A DNA stretch of 48,405 nt. Source: an uncultured Clostridia bacterium (GTDB lineage: Bacteria; Bacillota; Clostridia; TANB77; UBA1234). This document shows, one piece after another, positions 9,177 through 17,927 of this stretch; within the stretch, counting starts at the first letter, position 1, and every line of letters begins with the position of its first letter. The notes under the pieces are model-generated. The model was not told the origin of the DNA. It ran no database searches and worked only from the letters and a program-made list of their open reading frames with translations. The position numbers and the translations under genes were made by a program. Where the stretch lies: the NCBI GenBank assembly GCA_944393265.1, contig CALXZO010000011.1, forward strand, positions 1-48,405. The letters are read 5' to 3'.

Positions 9177-10520
9177 CTAATATCCAAACTCTTTTGAGAT
9201 AAAAGATGTATCATAATTATTATTTATGAAATTTTCATTATTTAAAATTTCGATTAAAAATTCAATGTTATTATTTATCCCCTCGACAACAAACTCAGAT
9301 AGTGCGCTTTTCATTTTTTGTATAGACTCATTTCTATCTTTTCCATACACAATTAATTTTGCAATCATTGCATCGTAATTAGGAGGAATTGTATATCCAC
9401 TATAAATGCTTGTGTCCACTCTAATCCCATTTCCACCTGGGATATGTAAATCTGTTATCTTTCCAGGAGAAGGTCTAAAATTATTTTTAGGATCCTCGGC
9501 ATTTATTCTGACTTCTAAACTATGTCCTCTAAATAGTACATCTTCTTGCTTTATACTTAATTTTTCATGCGCCGCAATTTTTAATTGCTCTTTCAATATA
9601 TCCACATTAGTTATCATTTCCGTCACAGGATGTTCAACTTGAATTCTCGTATTCATTTCCATAAAATAAAACTTCTTATTTTTATCAAGCAAAAACTCTA
9701 TTGTTCCAACACTGTTATAATTAACATGTTTCATTGCATTAATTGAAATATCAATCATTTCTTTTCTCAATTTGTCTGACACGACACCTGACGGAGTTTC
9801 TTCTAACACCTTTTGATTTTTCCTTTGAATTGTACAATCTCTTTCTCCAAGACATACAACATTTCCAAAATCATCAGCTAAAATTTGAACTTCTATATGA
9901 CGTGGATTTTCTATAAACTTTTCAATATAGATATCATCATTATTAAAAGCTTTTTTAGCTTCTTGCTTAACTAATTCATAAGCTTTCATAAGCTCATCTT
10001 TTGTTCGAACAATTCGTATTCCTTTTCCACCGCCTCCTGCAGAAGCTTTTAATATAACTGGATATGTTATCTCTTCCGCAATCTTAATTGCATCTTCGAA
10101 AGTATTAATTATTCCTTCAGAACCCGGTACTACGGGTACTCCAACATCCTTCATTGTTCTTTTTGCGACAGCCTTATCTCCCATTAAACTTATCATTTCT
10201 GCTGATGGTCCTATGAATTTTATTCCCATCTCATTACAAATTTTTGCAAATGAAGGATTTTCTGAAAGAAATCCAAAACCAGGGTGGATACTATCACATC
10301 CAGTTAAGCACGCAGCTTCAAGTATTGATTTAAAATTCAAATAACTCTTTTTAGATTCTGCAGGACCTATACAAATCGCTTCATCAGCCAAAATTTTGTG
10401 AAGTGATTTTTCATCAGCTTCTGAGTAAACAGCAACCGTTTTTATTCCTAATTCTTTACATGCTCTGATTATACGAACTGCTATTTCTCCTCTATTAGCA
10501 ACTAAAACTTTTTTTAGCAT
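9177..10520 (-). CDS. accC: Biotin carboxylase subunit of acetyl-CoA carboxylase
   Basis: 447 residues, the standard length. It carboxylates biotin on AccB using ATP and bicarbonate. The ATP-grasp loop is [14 protein letters not shown], followed by HIEVQIL, and the metal and biotin site is [14 protein letters not shown]. The N-terminus ([20 protein letters not shown]) is typical. The gene lies between fabZ and accD in the fatty-acid operon, with a good AGGAGG site. No CGG codon is in frame. Confidence 0.97.
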   Translation of the reverse strand: MLKKVLVANRGEIAVRIIRACKELGIKTVAVYSEADEKSLHKILADEAICIGPAESKKSYLNFKSILEAACLTGCDSIHPGFGFLSENPSFAKICNEMGIKFIGPSAEMISLMGDKAVAKRTMKDVGVPVVPGSEGIINTFEDAIKIAEEITYPVILKASAGGGGKGIRIVRTKDELMKAYELVKQEAKKAFNNDDIYIEKFIENPRHIEVQILADDFGNVVCLGERDCTIQRKNQKVLEETPSGVVSDKLRKEMIDISINAMKHVNYNSVGTIEFLLDKNKKFYFMEMNTRIQVEHPVTEMITNVDILKEQLKIAAHEKLSIKQEDVLFRGHSLEVRINAEDPKNNFRPSPGKITDLHIPGGNGIRVDTSIYSGYTIPPNYDAMIAKLIVYGKDRNESIQKMKSALSEFVVEGINNNIEFLIEILNNENFINNNYDTSFISKEFGY

Positions 10521-10563
10521 ATATTCCTCCTATTGAAAATAAACTTACCTATCATGCTTCTTA

Positions 10564-10986
10564 CTAAACTATAGCAAAAGTAAGTTCTCCTTTTGCTGCA
10601 ACTTCTCCATTAACAGTTGCAATTCCCTCGCCTATTCCTATAGGACCCTTTTTCTTTATAATCTTAACTTCCAATTTTAATACATCACCAGGGACTACTT
10701 TTCTCTTAAATCTCAATTTATCTATTCCACCAAACAATGCATTCTTTCCTTTATTTTCTTCCACAGACAAAATGGCAATCGCTCCAGCCTGTGCAAGTGC
10801 TTCGACAATAAGCACTCCTGGCATTATAGGCTCACCTGGAAAATGTCCTCTAAAATATTCTTCATTTATACATACATTTTTATATGCAATGCACATCTCT
10901 CCAGGAACATATTCTTCTACTTTATCAATCATTAAAAACGGTGCGCGTTGTGGTATTATTTTCATTATTTCTTTTACATCTAACAT
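10564..10986 (-). CDS. fabZ: 3-hydroxyacyl-ACP dehydratase FabZ
   Basis: 140 residues with a hot-dog fold. It dehydrates 3-hydroxyacyl-ACP to trans-2-enoyl-ACP. The catalytic His lies in [20 protein letters not shown], which also holds the active-site Glu. The N-terminal [17 protein letters not shown] is the usual family start. It sits 6 bases after accB and before accC, within the operon. Confidence 0.96.
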   Translation of the reverse strand: MLDVKEIMKIIPQRAPFLMIDKVEEYVPGEMCIAYKNVCINEEYFRGHFPGEPIMPGVLIVEALAQAGAIAILSVEENKGKNALFGGIDKLRFKRKVVPGDVLKLEVKIIKKKGPIGIGEGIATVNGEVAAKGELTFAIV

Positions 10987-10992
10987 ATTATT

Positions 10993-11433
10993 CTACTCTC
11001 CCTTAATCTTAAAAAGTGGTGTTCCATATTCAACAACTGCTTCATTTTTAGTACATATTTCAACTACTTCTCCATCCCACTCAGACTCAATCTCGTTCAT
11101 TAATTTCATTGCTTCAACTATGCATACTACTTGACCTTTTTTAACTCTGTCCCCCACTTTTACAAAAGGTTGCGCATTAGGTGAGCTACTTGAATAGAAC
11201 GTTCCAACCATTGGTGACTTAATAATTTTACAATCTTCGTTTTCACTTTTTGAATCTTTAATTTCAAGTTTTATTTCATTTGTACTTGAACAGTTAGCCA
11301 ACGAACTGTTGACATTTTCAGATTGTCTTTTTTTCATATTTATTTTTACTCCATCAGGAAGTTCAAGACTTATCTCTTCAAAGTCAACATTTCCAATATC
11401 GTTAATCAATTTCTTAATTTCATTATATTCCAT
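10993..11433 (-). CDS. accB: Biotin carboxyl carrier protein
   Basis: 146 residues. The C-terminal lipoyl/biotinyl domain has the biotinylation motif EAMKLMNEIE, preceded by SPMVGTFYSSSSPNAQPFVKVG. The N-terminal third (MEYNEIKKLINDIGN) is the usual helical part, joined by a Ser/Asn/Glu-rich linker. BirA, encoded first in the same operon, would attach the biotin. The carboxylated biotin then swings between AccC and AccAD. Confidence 0.96.
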   Translation of the reverse strand: MEYNEIKKLINDIGNVDFEEISLELPDGVKINMKKRQSENVNSSLANCSSTNEIKLEIKDSKSENEDCKIIKSPMVGTFYSSSSPNAQPFVKVGDRVKKGQVVCIVEAMKLMNEIESEWDGEVVEICTKNEAVVEYGTPLFKIKGE

Positions 11434-11470
11434 ATTATTGTTACTCCTTCTATCAAACTAAATACAATAA

Positions 11471-12709
11471 TTAATCTATGAACTTTTTAAATATTATAGA
11501 TGCGTTGTGTCCGCCAAACCCTAAAGAATTTGACATAGCATACTCAACCTTTGTATTTCGACCAACATTTGGTACTATATCTAAATCGCATTCTTCATCT
11601 TTTTCTTTATAATTAATTGTAGGTGGCACAAAATCATCTTGTATAGCTTTAATACAAACTATAGCTTCTACTCCGCCAGCCGCACCAAGCAAATGCCCAG
11701 TATTTCCTTTAGTTGAACTAACCATTACATTTTTGCTAGCCTCACCTAAAGCTAATTTAATGGCCTTAGTCTCACATGAGTCATTTAATGGTGTCGATGT
11801 TCCGTGCGCATTTATATACGTTATCTGCTCAGGCGAAATGTTAGCCATATTCATTGCTCTAATCATAGCTTTTGCCGCACCTTCACCAGTTGGAACAGGT
11901 GAAGTAATATGATATGCATCGGCAGTTGCACCATATCCAACAATCTCTGCATATATTTTTGCTCCTCTTTTTTTAGCATGTTCTAATTCTTCAAGTACAA
12001 TTACTCCAGCACCCTCTCCCATAACAAAACCGTTTCTTTCTTTGTCAAAAGGAATGCTCGCTCTGTTAACATCTTCAGTTTGAGTTAGTGCCTTTATATT
12101 TGCAAATCCTGCAACCCCAGTCGGTGTTATAGAACTTTCCGCTCCACCAGTAAATATAACATCTTCGAAACCATATTTAATTTTTATAAAAGCATCTCCT
12201 ATAGAATGAGTTCCACTTGCGCAAGCGGTTACAACAGCTGAAACTTCTCCTTTTAATTTCAAATCTATTGCAACATTTCCAGCAGCCATATTAGCAATTG
12301 ACATTGGAATATACATAGGTGAAACCATGTTAGGACCTTTTTCAATAAGATTCTTATTCCCATTTTCAATAGTCTGCAAACCACCTATTCCTGAACTTAT
12401 TATTGTTCCAACATAATCCATGTTTGTATTTTCCGCTGTAATTTTGCTATCTTTCATAGCTTCTCTTGCAGCTACGATTGCAAACTGTGAAAACCTATCA
12501 ATTCTCTTTGCCTCTTTCTTATCAAAATAATCTTCTGCTACATAATTTTTTACTTCAGCAGCAATTTTAACTTTATGATCTGATGTATCAAAAGCAGTTA
12601 TCTTATCTATTCCATTTTTGTTTTCTTTTATTCCGTTCCAAAAATCTTCAATATTATTTCCAATAGGCGTTATTGCGCCAAGCCCTGTAACTACAACTCT
12701 TCTTTCCAT
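11471..12709 (-). CDS. fabF: 3-oxoacyl-ACP synthase II (FabF)
   Basis: 412 residues. It condenses malonyl-ACP with acyl-ACP during elongation. The Cys-His-His triad is visible: VVTACASGTHSIGDA, NAHGTSTPLND and STKGNTGHLLGAAGG. The N-terminal RRVVVTGLGAITPIGNN and C-terminal SNSLGFGGHNASIIF are typical. An AGGAGG site precedes the ATG. No CGG codon is in frame despite many glycines. Confidence 0.97.
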   Translation of the reverse strand: MERRVVVTGLGAITPIGNNIEDFWNGIKENKNGIDKITAFDTSDHKVKIAAEVKNYVAEDYFDKKEAKRIDRFSQFAIVAAREAMKDSKITAENTNMDYVGTIISSGIGGLQTIENGNKNLIEKGPNMVSPMYIPMSIANMAAGNVAIDLKLKGEVSAVVTACASGTHSIGDAFIKIKYGFEDVIFTGGAESSITPTGVAGFANIKALTQTEDVNRASIPFDKERNGFVMGEGAGVIVLEELEHAKKRGAKIYAEIVGYGATADAYHITSPVPTGEGAAKAMIRAMNMANISPEQITYINAHGTSTPLNDSCETKAIKLALGEASKNVMVSSTKGNTGHLLGAAGGVEAIVCIKAIQDDFVPPTINYKEKDEECDLDIVPNVGRNTKVEYAMSNSLGFGGHNASIIFKKFID

Positions 12710-12733
12710 TTCGTCCTCCTACATAATAATAAA

Positions 12734-13474
12734 TTACATTAACATTCCGCCATCAACATTTAAAACTTGACCCGTAATATATGTGTTTTCTGCTCCACCT
12801 AAAAAATATGCGGCATTTGCAATTTCTTCAGCTGTTCCCATTCTTTTTAGTGGTATCTGATTATTAATATTTTCTTTTACAGTATCGCTTAAAACTGCTG
12901 TCATGTCTGTATTAATAAAACCAGGAGCAATAGCATTTGCAAGTACATTCCTACTAGCTAGCTCTTTTGCTAAGCTCTTTGTAAATCCAATTATTCCGGC
13001 CTTTGAGGCTGCATAATTGCATTGACCAGCGTTACCAGCAACTCCAACTACAGATGAAATACTTACTATCCTTCCATATCTTCTTTTCATCATTAGGGCA
13101 CTAACTATCTTGCTCATATTAAAAGTACCCTTTAAATTTATGCTTATTACTTTATCAAAATCTTCTTCACTCATTCTCATTAAAAGATTATCTTTAGTAA
13201 TTCCAGCATTATTCACTAGCACGTCTATTCTTCCAAACTTTTCAACGGCTTGTTTTACCATCTCTTCACATTCATTGTAATTTGAGACATCAGCCTTTAA
13301 TAATATTGCTTCTACATTATTGCTTTGAATCTCTTTTATAGTTTCCTTAGCTTCTTCGCTATTAGAAACCCCATTAACTACTATGTTATATCCTTCTTTT
13401 GCGAACTTAAGTGCTATTGCCTTTCCAATTCCTCTACTTCCACCTGTAATTAAAGCAACTCTTCTTTCTTCCAT
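12734..13474 (-). CDS. fabG: 3-oxoacyl-ACP reductase FabG
   Basis: 246 residues, short-chain dehydrogenase. It reduces 3-oxoacyl-ACP with NADPH. The cofactor motif is TGGSRGIGKAIALKFA, with NNAG in the middle. The Ser-Tyr-Lys triad is in SISSVVGVAGNAGQ and YAASKAG, and the C-terminus is GQVLNVDGGMLM. The gene lies between fabD and fabF, the common Firmicute order. Confidence 0.97.
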   Translation of the reverse strand: MEERRVALITGGSRGIGKAIALKFAKEGYNIVVNGVSNSEEAKETIKEIQSNNVEAILLKADVSNYNECEEMVKQAVEKFGRIDVLVNNAGITKDNLLMRMSEEDFDKVISINLKGTFNMSKIVSALMMKRRYGRIVSISSVVGVAGNAGQCNYAASKAGIIGFTKSLAKELASRNVLANAIAPGFINTDMTAVLSDTVKENINNQIPLKRMGTAEEIANAAYFLGGAENTYITGQVLNVDGGMLM

Positions 13475-13494
13475 TTATTCTCCCTCCAAAAAAT

Positions 13495-14475
13495 TTACTT
13501 TTTTAAAACCTCTATAGCATTTTTTAAAGTAGTATCATCATAAATATTAACTACATTTGCATCTTTCACTTCTTTTTTTATAAAGCCTGTCAAAGCCTTT
13601 CCAGGGCCAATTTCGACGAAAGTATCAACTTGATGTTCTAACATGTTTTTTATAATAGCATCAAACCTTACTGGACTAACTATGTGATTAGCAAGAATAT
13701 CTTTTATATTATCATCATTTGCATATGCCTTGCCATCTATGTTTCTAAATACAAGCTTTTTGAAATTTTTAAAGTCTACTTTTTCTAAATCTACTTTTAA
13801 TTCGTTTTTTGCTTTTTCCAAAAGAGCTGTATGGAATGGTCCACTAGTTTTTAATGGGACTAATTTTCTAGCACCTTTATTTTTTAAAATTTCTTCTGCT
13901 TTTTTTACTGCATTAATCTCTCCAGAAATTACTGTTTGACCTGAATAATTATAATTTGCAGGAACAACATACATTCCTTCATTTCTAATCTCTTCACATA
14001 CGCTTTCTATAATATGAGCATCAAAGCCAATAACAGCAAGCATCATATATTCTCCAGCAGGTACTAGATTTTGCATTAAATATCCTCTTCTTTTTAAAAT
14101 TTTTATGCCATCTTCAAAGCTCATCGCTCCCGCATATATTAAAGAAACATATTCTCCAAGACTAAGCCCAGCCGTAACCTCAGCTTCTATTTTATTTTTC
14201 TTAAGTATATCTAATATCGCAAGAGACATTGTTGCAATAGCAAGCTGTGTATTTTCTGTTTTTATTAAATCTTCTCCTATTTTATCATCGTTATTATAAG
14301 GCGTACCATCATAGTTCTTTCTTATGCCATTGAAACACAATGTTCTCATATCAATTCCAGATATTGTTGAAACCTCATCAAATACTTTTCTTGCTTCTTC
14401 ATATTCTTCGTATATATCTTTTCCCATTCCAGCAACTTGTGAACCTTGCCCTGGGAATAAAAAAGCTATCTTCAT
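13495..14475 (-). CDS. fabD: Malonyl-CoA:ACP transacylase FabD
   Basis: 326 residues. It loads malonyl onto ACP. The N-terminus is IAFLFPGQGSQVAGMGKD. The nucleophile elbow is GLSLGEY (Ser), the variant with Leu instead of His that also occurs in other Firmicutes, and the catalytic His is in GPFHTALLEKA. A roughly 15-residue insertion after GIRKNY, before the TENTQ motif, makes it slightly longer than usual. It is followed 20 bases later by fabG. Confidence 0.95.
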   Translation of the reverse strand: MKIAFLFPGQGSQVAGMGKDIYEEYEEARKVFDEVSTISGIDMRTLCFNGIRKNYDGTPYNNDDKIGEDLIKTENTQLAIATMSLAILDILKKNKIEAEVTAGLSLGEYVSLIYAGAMSFEDGIKILKRRGYLMQNLVPAGEYMMLAVIGFDAHIIESVCEEIRNEGMYVVPANYNYSGQTVISGEINAVKKAEEILKNKGARKLVPLKTSGPFHTALLEKAKNELKVDLEKVDFKNFKKLVFRNIDGKAYANDDNIKDILANHIVSPVRFDAIIKNMLEHQVDTFVEIGPGKALTGFIKKEVKDANVVNIYDDTTLKNAIEVLKK

Positions 14476-14498
14476 ATTATTAATCCTCTCTAAAAAAA

Positions 14499-15432
14499 TT
14501 ATATTTCCATTAAAATCGAACCAGTATTTAGTCCGCCTCCATAACCAGCCAAAATAATTTTATCTTTTTCTTTTAATAATTTATTTATAAACATATCATC
14601 TAACGCTATTGGAATACTTGCGCAAAAAGTATTTCCGGTATATGCTATATTTTTGTAGATTTTATTATTATCAATATTAAGTTTCTTAGCTATTGAATCT
14701 AATATTCTTAAATTTGCTTGATGAGGAACTATAAATTTAATATTTTCAAGTTGTTCATTATTTTTTCTTAAAAGCTCTAGTATGTTATTAGTCGCCTCAC
14801 TTATGGCATACTTATATACTTTTTTTCCATCCATAAAAATCGTGCTGTCCGTATCACATGTCAAAATTTCTCCATTGATTCCATCGCTTAAAATATATGA
14901 TGAATATATTTTTTCATTTTCTGCACGCTCAAAAAAAACTGCGCCAGCTCCATCCGAAAAGATTATGCGTGTAGAAACGTCTTCCATGTTAGTATACTTT
15001 GAAAGTATGTCAACGCCAATAACTAGTGCATTATTTTTTTCTCCGCTAGATATGTATTTTTCAGCTATATCAACAGCGTTTATATATCCTGCGCACCCAG
15101 CTAAAATGTCCATGCAGAAACAGTTTTTTATATGAAATCTTTTTTGTATCTGATAAGCTATTCCGTGGCATCATATGTTTTGTAGTAGTTGTGGCGACTA
15201 TAATCATTTCAATTTTTTCTTTTTCAATATTAGATTTTTCTATTAAATTTTTAACAGCCATTTCTGCCATATAACAAATATTTTCTTCATCTGTTGAATA
15301 ATATCTTTTTTCAATTCCTGTTCTTTCAAGAATAAAATCCTCAGTTATATTTAAATCATTTGCAAGTTTGCTGCTAGTAACCATTTTTCTCGGCAAATAT
15401 TTTCCAGTTGATACAATTTTAATTTTACCCAT
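14499..15432 (-). CDS. fabH: 3-oxoacyl-ACP synthase III FabH, one CGG +1 shift
   Basis: 310 residues after recoding, close to the family norm. It starts fatty-acid synthesis by condensing acetyl-CoA with malonyl-ACP. The active site is present: Cys in DILAGCAGYINA, His in VPHQANLRI and Asn in TGNTFCASIPIAL. A CGG at 15165-15163 interrupts the frame after KHMMP, and the zero frame stops 30 codons later. Skipping C gives MMPG-IAYQIQKRF and joins the two halves exactly. The residue at this point is variable in the family, so the Gly itself is less constrained here. The gene follows birA by 13 bases and begins the Fab series of the operon. Confidence 0.92.
15162..15165 (-). other. CGGA recoding site in fabH
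   Basis: The zero frame reads CCA CGG AAT AGC. Skipping the C gives CCA-GGA-ATA-GCT (P-G-I-A), which runs into the FabH segment AYQIQKRF before the catalytic Cys. Confidence 0.88.
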
Positions 15433-15445
15433 TCTTGCTCCTAAC

Positions 15446-15982
15446 CTAAATCGTATTTAAAATTTCATCTTCGATTCTATTTATAAAATTTTCAATTATA
15501 AGTTCTTTATCAAATTCATTATTTGTTTCTTTTTTCAAAGAAGTAGCAATGTTTCTTAAATCGTTTGGGAAGTTTGTTTCATTTACATTAAAACCTATGC
15601 TTATGATTAACGAATTTATCATTTCTCCTCTTGTGCTTATCTCTGTCAATATTCCACCAATCTTTTTGCCATTAAGCATTAGATCATTTGGTGCCTTTAT
15701 TTCTAAACCAATAGAATATAAATCAAAAATTATTTTTTTTATAACCTTTGCAATATGTATTGTAAGTCCCTCTAACTGTTGTGCTTTGCACTTTGGCTTA
15801 TAGACCATACTCATTAAAATATTTTCAGCATTGCTATGCCATGTATGACCATTTGTTCCAATGCCGGAGGATTGCTCCTCAGCCACGATAACAACTACGT
15901 CACTATCAAATTCATAATGATTTCTTTTCGCATATAAATGAGTAGAATCAATTGATTCAAGATGTATAATTTTCCTCTTCAT
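15446..15982 (-). CDS. birA: Biotin--[acetyl-CoA-carboxylase] ligase
   Basis: 178 residues, single-domain type without the N-terminal DNA-binding domain. It attaches biotin to the AccB lysine via biotinyl-AMP. Motifs are IDSTHLYAKR, the adenylate loop SSGIGTNGHTW (the GIG variant of GRG seen in other Clostridia) and KAPNDLMLNGKKIGGILTE. It is short at the C-terminus and may lack the small capping domain. As first gene after the promoter at 16014-16042 it would make the modifying enzyme together with its substrate. Confidence 0.9.
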   Translation of the reverse strand: MKRKIIHLESIDSTHLYAKRNHYEFDSDVVVIVAEEQSSGIGTNGHTWHSNAENILMSMVYKPKCKAQQLEGLTIHIAKVIKKIIFDLYSIGLEIKAPNDLMLNGKKIGGILTEISTRGEMINSLIISIGFNVNETNFPNDLRNIATSLKKETNNEFDKELIIENFINRIEDEILNTI

Positions 15983-16013
15983 TGCTCTTCCTTCTTTTAA
16001 ATCTATACTGCAA

Positions 16014-16042
16014 ATTTTATACTATAAAACAAAAAATGTCAT
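16014..16042 (-). promoter_or_regulatory. Promoter of the fatty-acid operon
   Basis: Minus-strand ATGACA (16042-16037), a 17-base spacer and TAAAAT (16019-16014), about 30 bases before the birA start. A TetR-type palindrome lies just upstream of the -35. Confidence 0.65.
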
Positions 16043-16047
16043 TAGAA

Positions 16048-16062
16048 TGAACGGTCAGTTCA
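16048..16062. promoter_or_regulatory. Putative TetR-family operator
   Basis: The 15-base palindrome TGAACGGTCAGTTCA (TGAAC and GTTCA arms with a 5-base centre) lies 5 bases upstream of the -35 of the fatty-acid operon. It resembles TetR/AcrR-family operators. The adjacent TetR gene at 16184-16756 is the obvious candidate to bind it. Confidence 0.6.
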
Positions 16063-16090
16063 AATTTTTTGTATGATTCATTTACAGACA

Positions 16091-16179
16091 TAGGAACGGA
16101 GTTTTTGTATATACTTCTTAAACCTGGTTAGCCTAGGACAATAGGCTCAACCAGTATGCACAAAAACTCCGTTCCCATA
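16091..16179. repeat. Inverted-repeat element, copy 1
   Basis: Exact 16-bp outer arms (GGAACGGAGTTTTTGT at 16093-16108, its complement at 16160-16175) enclose a second hairpin (CTGGTTAGCCTA with TAGGCTCAACCAG). The arms belong to the same family as those near 22144, 26365 and 38691. It lies between birA and the TetR gene and may also end TetR transcription. Confidence 0.8.
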
Positions 16180-16183
16180 TCTA

Positions 16184-16756
16184 TTATTTACTTTTTACTA
16201 TTGCTCGCGTAATATAATCTATAAATTTATTATATATTTGATTAACCTCAACTTGCTCATTTAAGTTCATTCTGTATATCAAACTAGAACAAGTGACACC
16301 AAATATTTCCGATGCTATTGCTTTTGCGTCCCCTTCGTATAGTTCCCCATTATTCATTCCTTCTTGTATCACCTTTTCTAGAATATCCATATATTCAAAT
16401 ACATATTTCCTACATTTTATATTTTGCTCGCCTTCACCCCACATTTGCGAAAAGACTAATTTTATTAGGCTCTCATATCTTACAACAACTTTAATTTGAA
16501 GCAATATAATACTTTTTATTTTATCAGAATATAGCGCAACGTCCTTAGTTTTTATCTCTATACTATTTTTTAGTAATTTCATTCCTTCATCTAAAAGCAA
16601 GTCTAAAATTTCTTCCTTATTTGAAAAATGATAATATAACGTTCCTTTTGCAACCCCAGAAATAGCTGTTATTTCCTCTATACTTGTTGATGCATACCCT
16701 TTTTCTGCAAAAAGTTTAAGCGCAGTATCAAAAATTTTTCTTTTCGTTTTATTCAT
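16184..16756 (-). CDS. TetR-family transcriptional regulator
   Basis: 190 residues. The N-terminal helix-turn-helix (KLFAEKGYASTSIEEITAISGVAKGTLYYHFSNK, cut here by function: helices 2-3 end at TLYYHF) is canonical. The C-terminal ligand and dimer domain is helical and not diagnostic; it resembles the FadR/AcrR side of the family. It lies immediately upstream of the fatty-acid operon on the same strand. A TetR-type palindrome lies at that operon's promoter, so it probably senses an acyl-CoA or similar ligand and represses fab genes; this is inference. The ribosome site is AAGGAG, with a TATAAT further upstream. Confidence 0.88.
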   Translation of the reverse strand: MNKTKRKIFDTALKLFAEKGYASTSIEEITAISGVAKGTLYYHFSNKEEILDLLLDEGMKLLKNSIEIKTKDVALYSDKIKSIILLQIKVVVRYESLIKLVFSQMWGEGEQNIKCRKYVFEYMDILEKVIQEGMNNGELYEGDAKAIASEIFGVTCSSLIYRMNLNEQVEVNQIYNKFIDYITRAIVKSK

Positions 16757-16827
16757 ATTTTTCTCCTTATAATTTCATAACTATTGGTCTGTATTATATC
16801 ACATTTTTTAATTTTATAAAACATTTA

Positions 16828-17793
16828 CTAAAAAAACATTTCTGGATCTTTATATTCGCCATTTAGCAATACCTCAAAGTGAATATGCGCCCCCTCTTTG
16901 CTTTCAAAACCAAAGCCTTCTCCTACTCCAGATATTATATCGTTAGCATTTACATTTTGTCCCGGATATACTAAATCTAATGTTGATAGATTTGAATATA
17001 TAGTTTTATAACCATTTGCATGACTAATAATTATAGTATTTCCATATCTTGGGTCCATCTTTGTACTTTCTACAACTCCATCTGCTACAGCTTTTACAGG
17101 TTCTGCAACATCTGCTTGGATGTCAATACCATCATGAGTTATCCATTCATTTAACGTCTCCGAAAAAACAAGTTTATCCTTTGCAAATTCTAAAGTAATT
17201 TCTCCACTAACAGGCATTTCAAATTTTAATATTTTTGGTGTTGCTTTGTCATCAACAAGAATATTTTGCACATCACTATTAATTGCTGATGTCTCAATTA
17301 CTTTATCTGCTTCCTCATCTTCATCTAAAATATTAGATACTTTCTCTGCAATTTCAGGATTGCTTATTAAAATCTCTGAAACATTCTCTCCAGAAGCACT
17401 AAACAAGTCCTCAAAAATCTCACTTTCTTCCTCATTTATTTTAGCAATTACTTCATCATAACTAAGCTCTTTATTTTCCTCTTCAATACTTTCTGATAAC
17501 TCTTCCGTGCCATTTTTGATTTTGCTTGCTTGCTCATCTGACACAAGATCATTAACAACTTCTTCATTATTAATTGGTTTTTCATTCTCTATTATAACTT
17601 CAACGCCATTATGCATAACTTCATTGCTATTATCTACATCATAAGTATCTGCAACCTGCATATCATTAGTAAAATCATCTTCGTTATCTAACATAGGATA
17701 AACTGCAAGTGTAATATAAAAAGAAAGAATACCTGCAAGCAAAGCACCAGATATAACAATAAATTCAGATTTATGTTTTTGAAAGAAATTCAT
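16828..17793 (-). CDS. Membrane-anchored M23 (LytM) peptidase, SpoIIQ-like
   Basis: 321 residues from the ATG at 17793 (GGAGGTG upstream). One N-terminal membrane helix (FIVISGALLAGILSFYITLA) precedes an acidic, Glu-rich, probably extended linker of about 170 residues. The C-terminal LytM domain keeps the zinc ligands: HDGIDI for His and Asp, and HIHFEV. Layout and size resemble SpoIIQ, which forms the feeding-tube channel with SpoIIIAH during engulfment. The retained first His matches clostridial rather than Bacillus SpoIIQ. A general cell-wall endopeptidase is the alternative. Confidence 0.75.
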   Translation of the reverse strand: MNFFQKHKSEFIVISGALLAGILSFYITLAVYPMLDNEDDFTNDMQVADTYDVDNSNEVMHNGVEVIIENEKPINNEEVVNDLVSDEQASKIKNGTEELSESIEEENKELSYDEVIAKINEEESEIFEDLFSASGENVSEILISNPEIAEKVSNILDEDEEADKVIETSAINSDVQNILVDDKATPKILKFEMPVSGEITLEFAKDKLVFSETLNEWITHDGIDIQADVAEPVKAVADGVVESTKMDPRYGNTIIISHANGYKTIYSNLSTLDLVYPGQNVNANDIISGVGEGFGFESKEGAHIHFEVLLNGEYKDPEMFF

Positions 17794-17881
17794 AGTAACA
17801 CCTCCAAATTTATTGTTACCATCATTTCCTTTTTTATACAATAATTAAGTTTTAAGTAATTTTCTTGTTTTATTACTATAA

Positions 17882-17920
17882 ATTAAAGGCTAAAATTTAA
17901 TATAAACTTTAGCCTTTAAT
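17882..17920 (-). terminator. Hairpin terminator after hydA
   Basis: A 13-bp stem, ATTAAAGGCTAAA (17882-17894) with TTTAGCCTTTAAT (17908-17920), lies 8 bases past the hydA stop. The T tract is short and interrupted. Confidence 0.7.
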
Positions 17921-17927
17921 TTCTCTT

